DNA of 64,000 nucleotides, taken from contig NZ_ARYN01000016.1 of the NCBI RefSeq assembly GCF_002094855.1, positions 62,001 to 126,000 on the forward strand, written 5' to 3'. This DNA is from Zunongwangia atlantica 22II14-10F7. GTDB lineage: Bacteria > Bacteroidota > Bacteroidia > Flavobacteriales > Flavobacteriaceae. Shown here piece after piece: positions 53,532 through 61,573 of the stretch (position 1 is its first letter; each line of letters starts with the position of its first letter). Position numbers and translations under genes: made by a program. Below the pieces are notes generated by a model that worked only from the letters and a program-made list of their open reading frames with translations, did no database searches and was not told the DNA's origin.

Positions 53532-54020
53532 ATGAGAAAGTTACTATTTATACTAATTGCGGCCTTTACACTGGTAAGCTGCAAAGGAAATGCCCAGGAA
53601 GAAAAACCTAAATCCAAACAAAAATTTGAGGTTTCTAAATCTGAAAGTGAATGGAAAAAAGAACTTACCGATGCGCAATTTAAAGTACTTCGAAAAGCTG
53701 CTACAGAGACTCCGTTTTCTAGCAAGTTATTAACCGTAAAAGGGAACGGAACATTTGTTTGCGCTGCCTGCGGAAACGAACTTTATGAAAATAAATACAA
53801 ATTTGAAAGCGGTACCGGCTGGCCAAGCTTTGATCGTGCAATCGAAGGTGGTGTTGCTTTTGGATCTGACTCTAAATTAGGATACCAACGCGACGAAGTT
53901 CACTGCGCCAGATGCGGCGGACATTTAGGTCATGTTTTTGATGATGGCCCTAGAGAAACTACCGGAAAAAGACATTGCATAAACGGTGTCGCTATGGATT
54001 TTATCCCAACCGAAAAATAA
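53532..54020 (+). CDS. msrB: Methionine-(R)-sulfoxide reductase B, exported lipoprotein form
   Basis: MsrB reduces methionine R-sulfoxide in proteins. This 162-residue form has a lipoprotein leader (AAFTLVSCKGNA), zinc pairs CAACGNELYE and CARCGGHLGHVF, GTGWPSFDRAI, and the catalytic Cys in KRHCINGVAMDF. It probably works in the periplasm. The next gene, 10 bases away, is a cytoplasmic copy, so one transcript would supply both compartments. Confidence 0.95.
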   Translation: MRKLLFILIAAFTLVSCKGNAQEEKPKSKQKFEVSKSESEWKKELTDAQFKVLRKAATETPFSSKLLTVKGNGTFVCAACGNELYENKYKFESGTGWPSFDRAIEGGVAFGSDSKLGYQRDEVHCARCGGHLGHVFDDGPRETTGKRHCINGVAMDFIPTEK

Positions 54021-54030
54021 TTAAACCCGA

Positions 54031-54426
54031 ATGAAAAAATACAATATTGAAAAATCGGAAGCTGAATGGAAAGAGCAGCTTTCTGATGAGCAGTACCGCA
54101 TTTTGAGAAAAAAAGGAACCGAAGCCCCACATACTGGAAAATATAATCTTCATTTCGAAGATGGCGAATATAGATGCGCCGCCTGTAATGAACAATTATT
54201 CGAAAGCGATAGTAAGTTTGAAAGTGGTTGTGGATGGCCAAGTTTCGATGAAGCTATAGAAGGTAAGATCGAATATGTACAGGATCGCACTTTTGGAATG
54301 ATAAGAACCGAAATCTTATGTGCCAACTGCGGAAGCCATTTAGGTCACGTTTTTGATGATGGCCCTACAGAAACTGGCCAGCGTTATTGCGTAAACTCGG
54401 CTAGCATAGATTTTAAAAATAATTAA
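54031..54426 (+). CDS. msrB: Methionine-(R)-sulfoxide reductase B, cytoplasmic form
   Basis: The 131-residue protein is the leaderless counterpart of the preceding gene: CAACNEQLFE and CANCGSHLGHVFDDGPTETG give the zinc cysteines, GCGWPSFDEAIEG the substrate loop, and QRYCVNSASIDF the catalytic Cys. Similarity to the upstream copy across the full domain suggests an old tandem duplication with gain or loss of an export signal. Confidence 0.95.
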   Translation: MKKYNIEKSEAEWKEQLSDEQYRILRKKGTEAPHTGKYNLHFEDGEYRCAACNEQLFESDSKFESGCGWPSFDEAIEGKIEYVQDRTFGMIRTEILCANCGSHLGHVFDDGPTETGQRYCVNSASIDFKNN

Positions 54427-54448
54427 AAACCCTTAAATATTAACCACT

Positions 54449-55000
54449 ATGAAAAAGATATTCACTTTACTATTTGCAAGCACATTTTTATTTGCCTCCT
54501 GCTCAGATGACGGAGAAGTAGGACCACAAGGACCTCCGGGTGAAGATGGTCTTGGCGCTATCCCTGCTATTTTTGAAGTTGAAAGCGATTTTGTTTACGA
54601 TTCTGGTGCAGACTATTGGACTACAGATCTAATTACTTTCGAAAATTTCACAAATTTTGAGACATATGAAACAGATGTTGTCTTAGTATATCGCTTAGAT
54701 GCAGTAGGAGAATATAATGATGGCCCCGTAGACGAATGGAGTTTACTTCCTCAAAACTTCTTTACTACAGAAGGTACAATTCAGTACGTATTTAACCATA
54801 CTTTTGTTGATGCAGAGATCTTTATCGATGGTAATTATACTCTAAATAATCTTGACCCTGGGTTTACTGACGGTCAAATTTTTAGAATTGTAATTATTCC
54901 TGGAGACGTATATTCTTCTTCAAACTTTGATGAAAACAATTTAGGTTCAGTTATGAAAGAATTTAATTTGAATGTTTCAGATATCAAAATGGCTAATTAA
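54449..55000 (+). CDS. Lipoprotein with short collagen-like segment
   Basis: The 183-residue product has a lipoprotein leader (STFLFASCSDDG), then a short G-x-y stretch GPQGPPGEDG (about residues 27-36), and a beta-rich domain of about 140 residues with YDSGADYWTTDLITFENF and FRIVIIPGDVYSS. This type is frequent in flavobacteria with no assigned function; the collagen-like part may give trimerisation or a flexible stalk. It lies 22 bases after the cytoplasmic msrB and ends before a terminator. Confidence 0.8.
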   Translation: MKKIFTLLFASTFLFASCSDDGEVGPQGPPGEDGLGAIPAIFEVESDFVYDSGADYWTTDLITFENFTNFETYETDVVLVYRLDAVGEYNDGPVDEWSLLPQNFFTTEGTIQYVFNHTFVDAEIFIDGNYTLNNLDPGFTDGQIFRIVIIPGDVYSSSNFDENNLGSVMKEFNLNVSDIKMAN

Positions 55001-55022
55001 GCTTCAGAATATTTAAAATTAT

Positions 55023-55057
55023 AAAGGCTTTATCTTTTTGGGTAAAGCCTTTTTTTA
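55023..55057 (+). terminator. Terminator after the lipoprotein gene
   Basis: AAAGGCTTTA and TAAAGCCTTT form a 10-bp stem with a ten-base loop and a T-run. Confidence 0.85.
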
Positions 55058-55283
55058 TTCCGTAGAATTACTTCAAGAGAAAGTATTTTCAATCTAAAAA
55101 TTTCAGCATAAAAAATAAGCTTCAAAATTCACATTTTCGAACTTTAAGTAAATGATCTTAAATTAAATTTCAGCATAAAGATAAAGGCGATTTTAAGGCA
55201 ATCCTGTAAGTGCAAAACTTTTCGGTTAAGCTAATATTCCTTAAATTCGCAGGAACTATTTTTTGTTTAAAAAAAATCTAAAT

Positions 55284-56675
55284 ATGAGTAAATACGATAT
55301 CATTGTTTTAGGTAGTGGCCCGGGTGGTTATGTAACTGCGATCCGTGCTTCACAATTGGGCTTTAAAACAGCTATTGTGGAAAAAGAAAACCTTGGTGGT
55401 GTTTGTCTAAACTGGGGATGTATTCCTACAAAAGCGCTGCTTAAAAGTGCAGAGGTTTTTGACTATCTTAAACATGCTGAAGACTACGGCTTAAAATTAG
55501 AAAATCCAGATAAGGATTTTGGTGCTGTAATTAAAAGAAGTCGTGACGTTGCCAATGGTATGAGTAAGGGTGTACAATTCCTTATGAAAAAGAACAAGAT
55601 CGATGTTATCGAAGGATACGGTAAACTAAAATCTGGTAAAAAGGTTGAAGTTACCGATGCTAAAGATAAAAAGACAGAATACTCTGCAGATAATATTATC
55701 GTTGCAACTGGTGCTCGTTCTCGTGAATTGCCAAACCTAAAACAAGACGGTAAAAAAGTTATTGGATATCGTGAAGCAATGTCTTTGGAAAAACAACCAA
55801 AGAAAATGATCGTTGTTGGTAGTGGTGCGATTGGCGTTGAGTTTGCTCATTTTTATAACTCCATGGGAACCGAGGTAACTATCGTAGAGTTCTTACCTAA
55901 TCTTGTGCCTTTAGAGGACGAAGATATTTCTAAACAATTTGAGCGTAGCGTTAAAAAAGCTGGTATTAAAGTAATGACAAACTCTTCTGTAGAGAGCGTT
56001 GATACTTCTGGCGATGGCGTTAAAGCTAAAGTAAAAACCAAAAAAGGGGAAGAAACTTTAGAAGCTGACATTGTACTTTCTGCAGTTGGAATTAAAACGA
56101 ATATCGAAAATATTGGTCTTGAAGATTTAGGTATCAAAACCGATAAAGATAAGATCGTAGTAGATGATTTCTATAAAACAAATAAAGACGGAATTTACGC
56201 TATTGGTGATGTGGTACATGGCCCAGCGCTTGCTCACGTTGCTTCTGCGGAAGGAATTATTTGTGTTGAAAAAATTAAAGGAATGCATGTAGAGCCTTTA
56301 GACTATGGAAATATTCCTGGTTGTACTTATGCTACTCCTGAAATTGCTTCAGTTGGTTTCACTGAAAAGCAAGCTAAAGAAGCTGGTTACGAATTAAAAG
56401 TGGGTAAATTCCCATTCTCTGCTTCTGGTAAAGCAAAAGCTGCCGGAAAATCTGATGGTTTCGTAAAAGTGATCTTTGATGCTAAATACGGTGAATGGTT
56501 AGGTTGCCATATGATTGGTGCCGGCGTCACCGATATGATTGCTGAAGCGGTTCTTGGTAGAAAACTAGAAACTACAGGACACGAAGTATTAAAAGCAGTT
56601 CACCCTCACCCAACAATGAGTGAAGCGGTTATGGAAGCTGTAGCTGATGCTTACGATGAAGTAATTCACTTATAA
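55284..56675 (+). CDS. lpd: Dihydrolipoyl dehydrogenase
   Basis: Lpd (E3) reoxidises lipoyl groups of 2-oxoacid dehydrogenases and glycine cleavage using FAD and NAD. The 463-residue protein starts MSKYDIIVLGSGPGGYVTA (FAD), has the redox pair in GGVCLNWGCIPTKAL, the NAD motif VVGSGAIGVEFA, YAIGDVVHGPALAHVAS and the catalytic His/Glu in HPHPTMSEAVMEA. ATG 55284 is chosen over an upstream TTG. It stands apart from other E1/E2 genes and has its own terminator. Confidence 0.96.
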   Translation: MSKYDIIVLGSGPGGYVTAIRASQLGFKTAIVEKENLGGVCLNWGCIPTKALLKSAEVFDYLKHAEDYGLKLENPDKDFGAVIKRSRDVANGMSKGVQFLMKKNKIDVIEGYGKLKSGKKVEVTDAKDKKTEYSADNIIVATGARSRELPNLKQDGKKVIGYREAMSLEKQPKKMIVVGSGAIGVEFAHFYNSMGTEVTIVEFLPNLVPLEDEDISKQFERSVKKAGIKVMTNSSVESVDTSGDGVKAKVKTKKGEETLEADIVLSAVGIKTNIENIGLEDLGIKTDKDKIVVDDFYKTNKDGIYAIGDVVHGPALAHVASAEGIICVEKIKGMHVEPLDYGNIPGCTYATPEIASVGFTEKQAKEAGYELKVGKFPFSASGKAKAAGKSDGFVKVIFDAKYGEWLGCHMIGAGVTDMIAEAVLGRKLETTGHEVLKAVHPHPTMSEAVMEAVADAYDEVIHL

Positions 56676-56707
56676 TATTTTAATTAATAAGCCAATTTAA
56701 TCTCTAT

Positions 56708-56745
56708 AAAAAAGCCCTGAAAATATCGATTTTCAGGGCTTTTTT
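56708..56745. terminator. Bidirectional terminator, lpd / esterase gene
   Basis: A perfect 17-bp inverted repeat (56708-56724 with 56729-56745), loop ATCG, A-rich left and T-rich right, between convergent genes. Confidence 0.92.
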
Positions 56746-56767
56746 CATGTCTTTTTTTTAGAAGATG

Positions 56768-57706
56768 TTAGTTTACCAAATACTTTATTGCCTGTTTAGA
56801 CATTTCACTGTAATTATGCCCAACGTTTTTAACCGTATCAACTTTCCAATTAAAATCCCATGATTTCTTTTCTGCTAAATTGAAAGTGGTTTTGTAGAAA
56901 TATGAACCTCGTGCTAAACGATGTTCACCCTGTTGCATGGCTAGCTCTGTTTCTCTAAAAGTTCCCAGACTTGGATCATTATCATTTTCTCCTAAAAGAA
57001 CGATTAATTCTTTCTCAAAAGACTTTTGAAGACTATTCGAAGAGATATCAGTTTTTTCTAATCCGTAAGGATATTCTAAATCTTTGATTGGTAAAGTATA
57101 AAATCCTGCATTTGCTGCGATTGCTTTATTGATTCTAGCTTCTGGCATTAGCAAAATCATGCGATGTACAAATTGCCCTCCGGCAGAATGCCCAAAAAGA
57201 TCATAATTTTTATTCGTAATCTCGTTAGTTTCTTTTACGTGATCAAAAATATTTTCTATTACCGTATAAGCCCACTCTTCTTTAGGATTACTGGTTCCGA
57301 AAAAGGTAAATAAATTACCTTCCTGATAATCGTTAGTGGTATACTTTGAAAACTTGTTGGCAAATTCAGGTGCTAGAACCAGTATATTATGTTCTTCAGC
57401 AATATTTTTCCAGGCATCCAGGTAATCGTCTGCATTTCTACCTCCGCCATGCATTACAAAAATAATTCTATCATTATTCTTCCAATTCTCAGGTTTATAC
57501 GTCCAGACTTTTATCGATCTTCTTTCATTTGTTTTATAAGCATACATCACAAAAGAATCGGTACCTGTTTTTAGTTTTTCTACTTCAGTAACTTCTGGAC
57601 CTTTGGGAAGCACGTATAAGTAAACATATCCAAAAACTCCTAAAATAAGGATGGTAAAGAGTAAAACAAAAAAGACTCTTTTTAAAATTTTAAAAAATTT
57701 ATTCAT
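56768..57706 (-). CDS. Alpha/beta hydrolase (PHB depolymerase/LpqC-like), membrane-anchored
   Basis: The 312-residue protein begins with a membrane segment (VFFVLLFTILILGVFGYVYLYVL), then an esterase domain with IFVMHGGGRNADDY (oxyanion), LFGHSAGGQFVHRMILL (nucleophile) and VGHNYSEMS near the end (His). This is the feruloyl-esterase/LpqC pattern. It is on its own, and the substrate is not evident. Confidence 0.83.
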   Translation of the reverse strand: MNKFFKILKRVFFVLLFTILILGVFGYVYLYVLPKGPEVTEVEKLKTGTDSFVMYAYKTNERRSIKVWTYKPENWKNNDRIIFVMHGGGRNADDYLDAWKNIAEEHNILVLAPEFANKFSKYTTNDYQEGNLFTFFGTSNPKEEWAYTVIENIFDHVKETNEITNKNYDLFGHSAGGQFVHRMILLMPEARINKAIAANAGFYTLPIKDLEYPYGLEKTDISSNSLQKSFEKELIVLLGENDNDPSLGTFRETELAMQQGEHRLARGSYFYKTTFNLAEKKSWDFNWKVDTVKNVGHNYSEMSKQAIKYLVN

Positions 57707-57916
57707 TTTTAAGTTGAAGGTTGTTCTTCTATTTTAGATAATTTCAGGTTAGAAAATTATAATTAGTATTTCAGAAAAGAATTACACTCAATAAATTCAG
57801 GCTAAAAATCACTTATATCGATCTCGTATAACGATTAAAATTAATGATTTTCTGATTAGAACTAACGTCAGCAATTCCTAGTTGTATTCCAACTTATTCG
57901 AATCCGCAGTAATTAA

Positions 57917-57935
57917 GATTATACATTGTTACGGG
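57917..57935 (-). repeat. Inverted-repeat arm, left side of the 57942 gene
   Basis: On the minus strand it reads CCCGTAACAATGTATAATC, and a related motif lies in opposite orientation at 58718-58736, beyond the gene's start. The two arms face outward and enclose only the lipoprotein gene. Confidence 0.4.
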
Positions 57936-57941
57936 CTGTTT

Positions 57942-58700
57942 TTAATAATATTGGTATTGTGTATATTGAAAATTTTGTGCTCTTCTTAAATAAAAAATGT
58001 CCGTGATTAATTCGTCAATTTCGTCAACTATTTTATTAAGTTTTGTAGTTCGCTCAATTTTTGCTTCTCCGAGAGTATTAAAGTCAATTTCGCTTTCGTC
58101 TGCTACGAGCTGTTTTAGTGATTTAATATAAAGATCTTTTTGTTTTGATATGTCGTAAGTCTTTTGAAAATCTTCCTTGCTTTTCGGAAGTAAATAAATT
58201 GAATATTCGGCGTAACCTAAAATCCTTGATTGTTGATGTCCAAAGTAAGTTCCTCCATACTGAAAATGTTGAAATAGTGAATTTATATTGAGATAAATGT
58301 ATATGAGCTTTTTACGCTCTTTCTCATATTTCTTTTCACCATTTTTTTGCTTTAAAAAATAAGCGTACAACGTATAATAAATATCTTGCTCAAATTCACT
58401 TCTAAATTCTCCTTTGTCATTATCATTGAAATATAATTGATCAGGATCATTAGGGTAATCTTCAAAAAATTCCGGATGCTTATTTATTATGTTATTAAAT
58501 TCATCTTTTGCGAATTTTAAAGTGTCATTAAGTTCTGTTGTGATTAGTATAGTATCTTTTTGTGTGTAGAATTTTGAATTATCTATGTCTTGATTTTGAG
58601 TATACAGTTCAGCCCCAGTTGTATTGTCAATTTTTTTAAGATTTTTATCGCAACTTAGAAGTCCAATTGCAAATATCAATATGTATAATTTTTGTTTCAT
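57942..58700 (-). CDS. Hypothetical lipoprotein
   Basis: The 252-residue product starts with a lipoprotein leader (ILIFAIGLLSCDKN, Cys near 17). The rest is strongly charged and helical, with EDYPNDPDQLYFNDNDKGEFRSE and YFLKQKNGEKKYEKERKKL, and no recognised domain. The gene lies between outward-facing inverted motifs (57917-57935 and 58718-58736) with only 6 and 17 bases to spare. This is cassette-like and suggests it was acquired as a unit, separating the downstream and upstream core genes. Function not assigned. Confidence 0.65.
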   Translation of the reverse strand: MKQKLYILIFAIGLLSCDKNLKKIDNTTGAELYTQNQDIDNSKFYTQKDTILITTELNDTLKFAKDEFNNIINKHPEFFEDYPNDPDQLYFNDNDKGEFRSEFEQDIYYTLYAYFLKQKNGEKKYEKERKKLIYIYLNINSLFQHFQYGGTYFGHQQSRILGYAEYSIYLLPKSKEDFQKTYDISKQKDLYIKSLKQLVADESEIDFNTLGEAKIERTTKLNKIVDEIDELITDIFYLRRAQNFQYTQYQYY

Positions 58701-58717
58701 TTTGGTTGTTTCAAATT

Positions 58718-58736
58718 CCCTACAACAATTTATAGC
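58718..58736 (+). repeat. Inverted-repeat arm, right side of the 57942 gene
   Basis: CCCTACAACAATTTATAGC, the partner of the motif at 57917-57935, sharing the AACAAT core and flanking CCC and TATA in opposite orientation. Confidence 0.4.
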
Positions 58737-58798
58737 AAAGGCTAATAAGACAAGTAGTTCAGTTTCTGAATTCCCACTTCAAATTTTCAAAAGTTATT

Positions 58799-59524
58799 TT
58801 AATTATTGATCAAATCACAATACCAAAATCCCGTATCCCAATTGGTTTGTTCATCTGTAAAGCAATTATCTTCGCCTTCTTCTGCTTTTTGATAAGTTCG
58901 GTAGACTTTCTCTCCGATTTCAAAATTAATAGCTTCAGAAAAAATTGGTCCGTCGAAAACAAAGCTGTGAAATTCGCCATTTTCACCACAGGGATCTACA
59001 CTTTTAGGCAAATCTTCCAGAAATTCATGATCGATCACTCTTCCGCAGAAAGATTCGTCTAAATATTTCGCATTAGTACAAACAACGATCGCTTTAAAGC
59101 CTAATTCGATAAAATCCTCGACTAATTTTTTGGTGTCCTTTTTCCAAAGTGGATAAACTCCGCTTAAACCGACTTTTGCCAGCTGCGCATCTCGATATTC
59201 CTTTAAATCTTCTAAAAATATATCGCCAAAACATGCAAAATCGACACCCGCTGCCTTTAATTTTTTAGTTTCGGCTTTCATAACTTCATTATAGGTTTCC
59301 ATAGAAACATTTCCAGAAAATTTAGCCAATTGCAAAGGCAAGCCAAGGCTTTTTGCCTGAGCTTCGAGTAATGCTACACGCACACCATGCATCGAAATTC
59401 GGTTTACATCGGTATTAATGGCAGTAAATAGCTTAACGATTTCAAAATCGTCTTCCTGCTTAAGTTTATATAAAGAAAAAGCAGCATCTTTACCACTACT
59501 CCAGTTTAAATAGGCTTTTTTCAT
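58799..59524 (-). CDS. Diphthine-ammonia ligase-like PP-loop ATPase
   Basis: This 241-residue adenine-nucleotide alpha-hydrolase-fold protein opens with AYLNWSSGKDAAFSLYKL, a PP-loop (SGKD) motif, followed by ISMHGVRVALLEAQAKSLGLPL, FGDIFLEDLKEYRD, YPLWKKDTKKLVEDFIELGFKAIVVC and DPCGENGEFHSFVFDGP, all typical of the DPH6/MJ0570 family. True diphthamide synthesis is not bacterial, so the role is likely another ATP-dependent amidation (inference). It is on the same strand as aroQ, separated by a terminator. Confidence 0.85.
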   Translation of the reverse strand: MKKAYLNWSSGKDAAFSLYKLKQEDDFEIVKLFTAINTDVNRISMHGVRVALLEAQAKSLGLPLQLAKFSGNVSMETYNEVMKAETKKLKAAGVDFACFGDIFLEDLKEYRDAQLAKVGLSGVYPLWKKDTKKLVEDFIELGFKAIVVCTNAKYLDESFCGRVIDHEFLEDLPKSVDPCGENGEFHSFVFDGPIFSEAINFEIGEKVYRTYQKAEEGEDNCFTDEQTNWDTGFWYCDLINN

Positions 59525-59540
59525 ACCGAATTGAAAATGA

Positions 59541-59566
59541 AAAATTCCTTCTTTATCTGAAGGAAT
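59541..59566 (-). terminator. Terminator of aroQ
   Basis: ATTCCTTC (59544-59551) pairs with GAAGGAAT (59559-59566); on the minus strand a T-rich tract follows the stem. Confidence 0.65.
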
Positions 59567-59609
59567 CTTGAATTAAATTAATGCTGAAATTATCGAATTT
59601 CAACCTAAA

Positions 59610-60023
59610 TCATAAAAAGCTTTGTATCGCAAGATCGTAGCTTTTGAGTCCGAATCCCAAAATAACGCCTTTTACCACCGGCGATAAAAAGGATTTATGC
59701 CTGAAACTTTCACGAGCATGCGTGTTAGAAATATGCACTTCGATAACCGGAGTTTCGATCGCTTTTATCGCATCTGCAATAGCCACTGAGGTGTGCGTAT
59801 AGGCCGCAGCGTTTAAAATTACGCCATCAAATTCTTTACGGGCATCATGAAGCATATCGATAAGTTCACCTTCGATATTACTTTGATAATAAGAAAGTTC
59901 GACGCTATCGAACTTTTTCTGTAGATCATTAAAATATTCTTTGAAGGTCTGATTCCCGTAAATTTCAGGTTCACGAGTTCCTAGAAGGTTAAGATTTGGC
60001 CCGTTGATGATCAGTAATTTCAT
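59610..60023 (-). CDS. aroQ: Type II 3-dehydroquinate dehydratase
   Basis: AroQ dehydrates 3-dehydroquinate in the shikimate pathway. The 137-residue protein has INGPNLNLLGTREPEIYGNQT (with catalytic Tyr22), YYQSNIEGELIDMLHDA, ILNAAAYTHTSVAIADAI, and EVHISNTHARESFRHKSFLSP with the catalytic His. Length fits type II (about 140-150). No other aro gene is close. Confidence 0.96.
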   Translation of the reverse strand: MKLLIINGPNLNLLGTREPEIYGNQTFKEYFNDLQKKFDSVELSYYQSNIEGELIDMLHDARKEFDGVILNAAAYTHTSVAIADAIKAIETPVIEVHISNTHARESFRHKSFLSPVVKGVILGFGLKSYDLAIQSFL

Positions 60024-60045
60024 GCTATGTATTATTAGAAAAACC

Positions 60046-60082
60046 CCTCAGGTCAATCCTTGGAGGTATTCGTTTGAAAATC
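60046..60082. repeat. Diverged copy of the REP-like element at 34593
   Basis: CCTCAGGTCAATCCTTGGAGG followed by TATTCGTTTGAAAA lines up with the element at 34596 (CCTCGGGGCAAG..., then CATTTGTTGGAAAC), about 70% by eye. Only the left half is kept. Confidence 0.45.
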
Positions 60083-60111
60083 CTCTTTACAGAGAGAAAA
60101 GTAAAGGTATA

Positions 60112-60151
60112 AAAAAAGCGGAAGAAAAATCTTCCGCTTTAAATCATAATT
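60112..60151 (-). terminator. Terminator of the first barrel gene, duplicate A
   Basis: AAAGCGGAAG and CTTCCGCTTT form a 10-bp stem. The full 40 bases are identical to 60780-60819, which follows the neighbouring paralogue. Confidence 0.85.
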
Positions 60152-60159
60152 ATATGCTG

Positions 60160-60684
60160 CTAAAACTTATAACCTACTCCTATACTTAGTGCATTAAAAC
60201 CTGCATCTATATCTGTTGAACCAGCAGCATCTCTAATCTCTTTAGTGTATCTATTTGTTAGTTCAAAACTATATCGGGCTTCAATGAAAAAATTATCTGT
60301 AATTGCATAACCTGCACCAAAAGCTAAATCGATTCCCAAATCATTAAAAAATTCAATATTTTCAATAGAATAATTATCCAAAAAAATAGTTGCTTGTGGA
60401 CCTCCTAAAAGATAAAAGCCCGAATTTTCTATATAATACTGAGCCAATAATGGTACTACAATGAAGTTTGTTTCATCTGCATTTGCATAATTTACGGAAG
60501 GCTGAAGATGAAATTTTTCGGATAGTGTAAGATCAAACACAGCTCCTAAAAAGAAACCAGAAGAATTTCCAGAATAGCTTACGTCATCTGAAGAACTAGA
60601 AGATTCTCCTTCAATATTTGTATATCCAGCCTGAATTCCGAATTCTACAGTTTGCGCTGAAACTGCGAAGCTGGCCATTAACAA
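60160..60684 (-). CDS. Outer-membrane beta-barrel protein (OmpW/OprF-like porin family)
   Basis: The 174-residue frame is a small eight-strand barrel: QTVEFGIQAGYTNIEG at the mature start, GFFLGAVFDLTLSEKFHLQPSVNYA, QYYIENSGFYLLGGPQATIFLDN, GYAITDNFFIEARYSFEL, ending ALSIGVGYKF with the terminal aromatic needed for Bam insertion. The start is uncertain: the usual signal needs SKHLFFALLLMASFAVSAQ, but no ATG/GTG/TTG precedes it; ATA at 60709-60711 would give a normal leader, while TTG at 60684 gives only eleven residues before QT. It is a paralogue of the gene at 60852. Role unknown. Confidence 0.82.
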   Translation of the reverse strand: MLMASFAVSAQTVEFGIQAGYTNIEGESSSSSDDVSYSGNSSGFFLGAVFDLTLSEKFHLQPSVNYANADETNFIVVPLLAQYYIENSGFYLLGGPQATIFLDNYSIENIEFFNDLGIDLAFGAGYAITDNFFIEARYSFELTNRYTKEIRDAAGSTDIDAGFNALSIGVGYKF

Positions 60685-60779
60685 AAGAGCGAAAAATAAA
60701 TGTTTTGATATGAATGATGAATTAAAGTTTAATCTAATTTAATTCATTTTTTTTGTGTTATCATTTCTAAACGTTTAAT

Positions 60780-60819
60780 AAAAAAGCGGAAGAAAAATCT
60801 TCCGCTTTAAATCATAATT
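60780..60819 (-). terminator. Terminator of the second barrel gene, duplicate B
   Basis: It is identical over 40 bases to 60112-60151 (stem AAAGCGGAAG/CTTCCGCTTT) and lies downstream of the gene at 60852. Confidence 0.85.
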
Positions 60820-60851
60820 TGGTTAGTTAGATTGGTTAGTTTTTAAGCTGT

Positions 60852-61457
60852 TTAGAACATAAATCCTACACCAGCTTGCCATACTGAGTTATGTACGTCT
60901 GCATCTTCAAAAGTTTCAGAAAATCCATAAGTATATCTACCCTGGATAAAGAATCCGTTATTGAACTTGTACTCGATACCTGCTGCACCACCAAATTCAA
61001 AATCTTGAGCTTCTGGATATGGATTATCAATGTCTCCACCGTCGCTTAATGGTTGGTAATCGATTTCTTCATTTACTTTAAAGTTAAAAGAAGGACCTGC
61101 CTGTACGCTTAATCCATCTACTAAATAGATCTTAGCTAAAACTGGTACACTTACATAATCTAGTTGATACTCTACATTATCGTCTGTATCTGCAAAATTT
61201 TCCTGATCGATCTCAAAGATCTCATATCCTTGTCCTGAATATAAAACCTCTGGCTGGATTGAAAATCCACTAACTACTGGAATTTCTGCAAGTAAACCTA
61301 CGTTGAAGCTTGTTCTGGAATTATCTGAACTAAAATCATCCCCGGTAAAATCTGCGAAGTTCACACCACCCTTAATACCAAAATTCCACGCTTCCTGAGC
61401 ACTCATAGTAGTTGCTCCAAATAATACTAAAGCAATAATTAAAATTGACTTCTTCAT
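60852..61457 (-). CDS. Outer-membrane beta-barrel protein (porin family)
   Basis: The 201-residue product has a signal peptide (MKKSILIIALVLFGATTMSAQ) and barrel strands NFGIKGGVNFADFTGDD, FNVGLLAEIPVVSGFSIQPEVLYSGQGY, YVSVPVLAKIYLVDGLSVQAGPSFNF, GIEYKFNNGFFIQGRYTYGFSE and the terminal WQAGVGFMF. ATG 61457 is the start; a longer frame from 61502 runs through non-signal sequence. It and the gene at 60160 are tandem relatives with the same terminator, so they likely arose by duplication. Ligand unknown. Confidence 0.88.
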   Translation of the reverse strand: MKKSILIIALVLFGATTMSAQEAWNFGIKGGVNFADFTGDDFSSDNSRTSFNVGLLAEIPVVSGFSIQPEVLYSGQGYEIFEIDQENFADTDDNVEYQLDYVSVPVLAKIYLVDGLSVQAGPSFNFKVNEEIDYQPLSDGGDIDNPYPEAQDFEFGGAAGIEYKFNNGFFIQGRYTYGFSETFEDADVHNSVWQAGVGFMF

Positions 61458-61573
61458 AATAACATTTTGTTTTTGATTACAGGGGCAAATGTAGGCGTGC
61501 ACTTCTTAAAGAAAACTTAGCAAAGGCTAAAGTATTACTAAGTTTAAACCTCCTTAAATTGTATCTTTAACAC

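Noticed and set aside
57917-58736. Integron attC sites
   Set aside because: The core GTTRRRY form of attC is not met, and no integrase is present; only cassette-like framing is claimed.
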